From Pithys albifrons albifrons (lineage: Eukaryota > Chordata > Aves > Passeriformes > Thamnophilidae), in assembly GCF_047495875.1 (NCBI RefSeq), contig NC_092486.1, positions 4,276,195 through 4,340,194 on the forward strand: 64,000 nt of DNA. The letters are read 5' to 3'. The position numbers and the translations under genes were made by a program. Below are positions 62,701 through 64,000 of this stretch, one piece after another. A model generated the notes under the pieces. The model had not been told where the DNA came from. It searched no databases and saw nothing but the letters and a program-made list of their open reading frames with translations. The number at the start of each line of letters is the position of its first letter. The first letter of the stretch is position 1.

Positions 62701-64000
62701 GTGATTAAATGATTGGGGAACAGTGTTCCCTCAGTGGATTAATTTGAAAGATGCAGCAGGTAGAGCTGACCTGCTTCCTGTGTGTGGAGCGATGGGCCCC
62801 GGCACGGAGATTAATGGGGTCTGATTGTGTTGGTAAAACAAGGATGGGATCATAAAGGGAGAGAGCAATGTTTGTATCCACCAAACTGGCCTTTGTTTTG
62901 TGTTAAACTCCCACAATGATTTATGCTGATGGAGGCTTCACCTGCTTGTTTAAGTCCTGGGGTAGAGAGGAAAAGGCACGTAACAAAGATTCTGCCATTT
63001 CAGTGCATCACTGGAAATGTGCCCTGCCCATCCTCCCCCATTCAGCTGAACAGTAAGGGAGAGTCCTCCAGCTGGAATGTTTGGGAGCAGGAGTTTCAGG
63101 CTAGGTCTGAGAGGGAGGTAAGGATGTGTTCACTGCTCTTCCAGCTGAGACAGACTGCTTAAAACCTGGGTCTTGACTCTGCTACAAGAAACCTTTGTGC
63201 TGTTGTGAGTCGGGTGTTGACCTTTCCCATCCTGAAATCCTGAAATGTTTATCTTGCATCAAGACACCAATTGATTGTCTCTTGAAGAGGAGCTGACATT
63301 CTAACTATATTATCTTTGATATATATGTACTCTGGGGATTGACCACACCAGAAAGTCAGATGTTGTATTTAAAGGGCAGGAGAGGATAATCCAGAAACAG
63401 GGGCACTGAGGTCTTTTGTCTTCTGACCTACCAAATTATCACATGTGCCCACAAGAACTGAGGGTTGTGTTGTTGCTGCTGGGTATTAAATCTGTTTGTA
63501 TTCTCAAACAAGACCACTAAAAAGAGCCAAAAATTCAGTCCTGGGCAACCAGGTCGTGGGATGTTTGAATGACATTGAGCAACTGATGAAGAATTAGTGC
63601 ATCAAACCATTTCAGACCCATACCTGGTATCTGACCTGCTCTCATCTTCAAGGTTTAAATAATAAATATTTAGATAAATAAATAAGTTTGGTATTAAAAC
63701 CATCCAAGCAAAAGTAATTTCCTCTACTGCAAATAGGAACATTCTTTACTCTTAGAAGAGGTTTAGATGGCACATAGTCTCCCTCAAACCTGGCACAGTA
63801 AGAGTGATTCTGAGCCAGGGGAATGTTGTTCCCTCCTCTGGCAGTTGGTCATTTTGCTCCTGGAATTTCATGAGTGATGCCTGTGGAAGGGCCAACCCTG
63901 TGATGGTCAAGGGGGAAAAAACTGTTCCTGTGGTCAAACCCTCAGGCTCCAAAGCAGCTCATTTTGGGGTGTAACATTCTGTTCCTGTGAAAGCCACAAC

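Larger units (their letters stand above)
49634..64000 (+). other. UNC5D: UNC5D intron 4 (5' part; runs off window)
   Basis: This is sequence downstream of the exon 4 donor (GTGAGG, phase 0). I looked for the continuation of Ig domain 2 (a V-E-W-L-K-N-like start and a YTC motif followed by thrombospondin repeats) and did not find it, so intron 4 probably extends past the window. It contains the 34-bp minisatellite at 58798-59721, a G-run/T17 patch near 56.84-56.91 kb, and a low-repeat block at about 62.6-62.9 kb. Otherwise it has no recognisable gene. Confidence 0.8.

Noticed and set aside
49634..64000. UNC5D exon 5 (rest of Ig domain 2) or the thrombospondin exons
   Set aside because: I searched for the expected EWLKN-like start and YTC motif and did not see them. 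They probably lie downstream of the window.

Overview
The window is nuclear DNA from a vertebrate, most likely a bird. Almost all of it is intronic and comes from one gene, the netrin receptor gene UNC5D, on the + strand. Three spliced exons can be read directly at 39977-40195, 46003-46146 and 49530-49633. Each has a consensus acceptor AG and a donor GTGAG, and the reading phases join perfectly (1, 1, 1, 0). Together they encode the mature N-terminus, the first immunoglobulin domain and the start of the second immunoglobulin domain. The residues match UNC5D better than UNC5A, UNC5B or UNC5C as I know those families. The bird assignment rests on several degraded CR1 LINE 3' ends with the typical 'attctg(t/g)gattctg' tail, the absence of mammalian SINEs, and the compact spacing of exons 2-4 (about 9.7 kb).

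Layout: 1-39976 is the 3' part of a very large intron 1. Exon 1 (signal peptide) and the promoter lie upstream, outside the window. Intron 2 is 40196-46002 (5.8 kb), intron 3 is 46147-49529 (3.4 kb), and intron 4 starts at 49634 and runs off the end. I could not find exon 5, the remainder of the second Ig domain.

The most striking non-coding content is an unusual number of minisatellites. There is a 29/32/35-bp GC-rich array (535-2178), a 32-bp array (9520-9921), a 64-bp triplication (17300-17491), a nearly perfect 39-bp array (25226-25459), a 41-bp plus ATGG array (28970-29112), a G-rich 20/21-bp array starting about 17-25 bp after the exon 3 donor (46163-46720), and a 34-bp array (58798-59721). 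The first and last have unit lengths not divisible by three and no stop codon in any frame. This produces very long open reading frames in several frames on one or both strands, and these are not genes.

I see no second gene, no RNA gene, no CRISPR and no operon-like structure. I found no clear undescribed system. The best leads are the frame-cycling array, the G-rich array abutting a 5' splice site, and a few low-repeat A/T-rich blocks that may be conserved regulatory elements of UNC5D.
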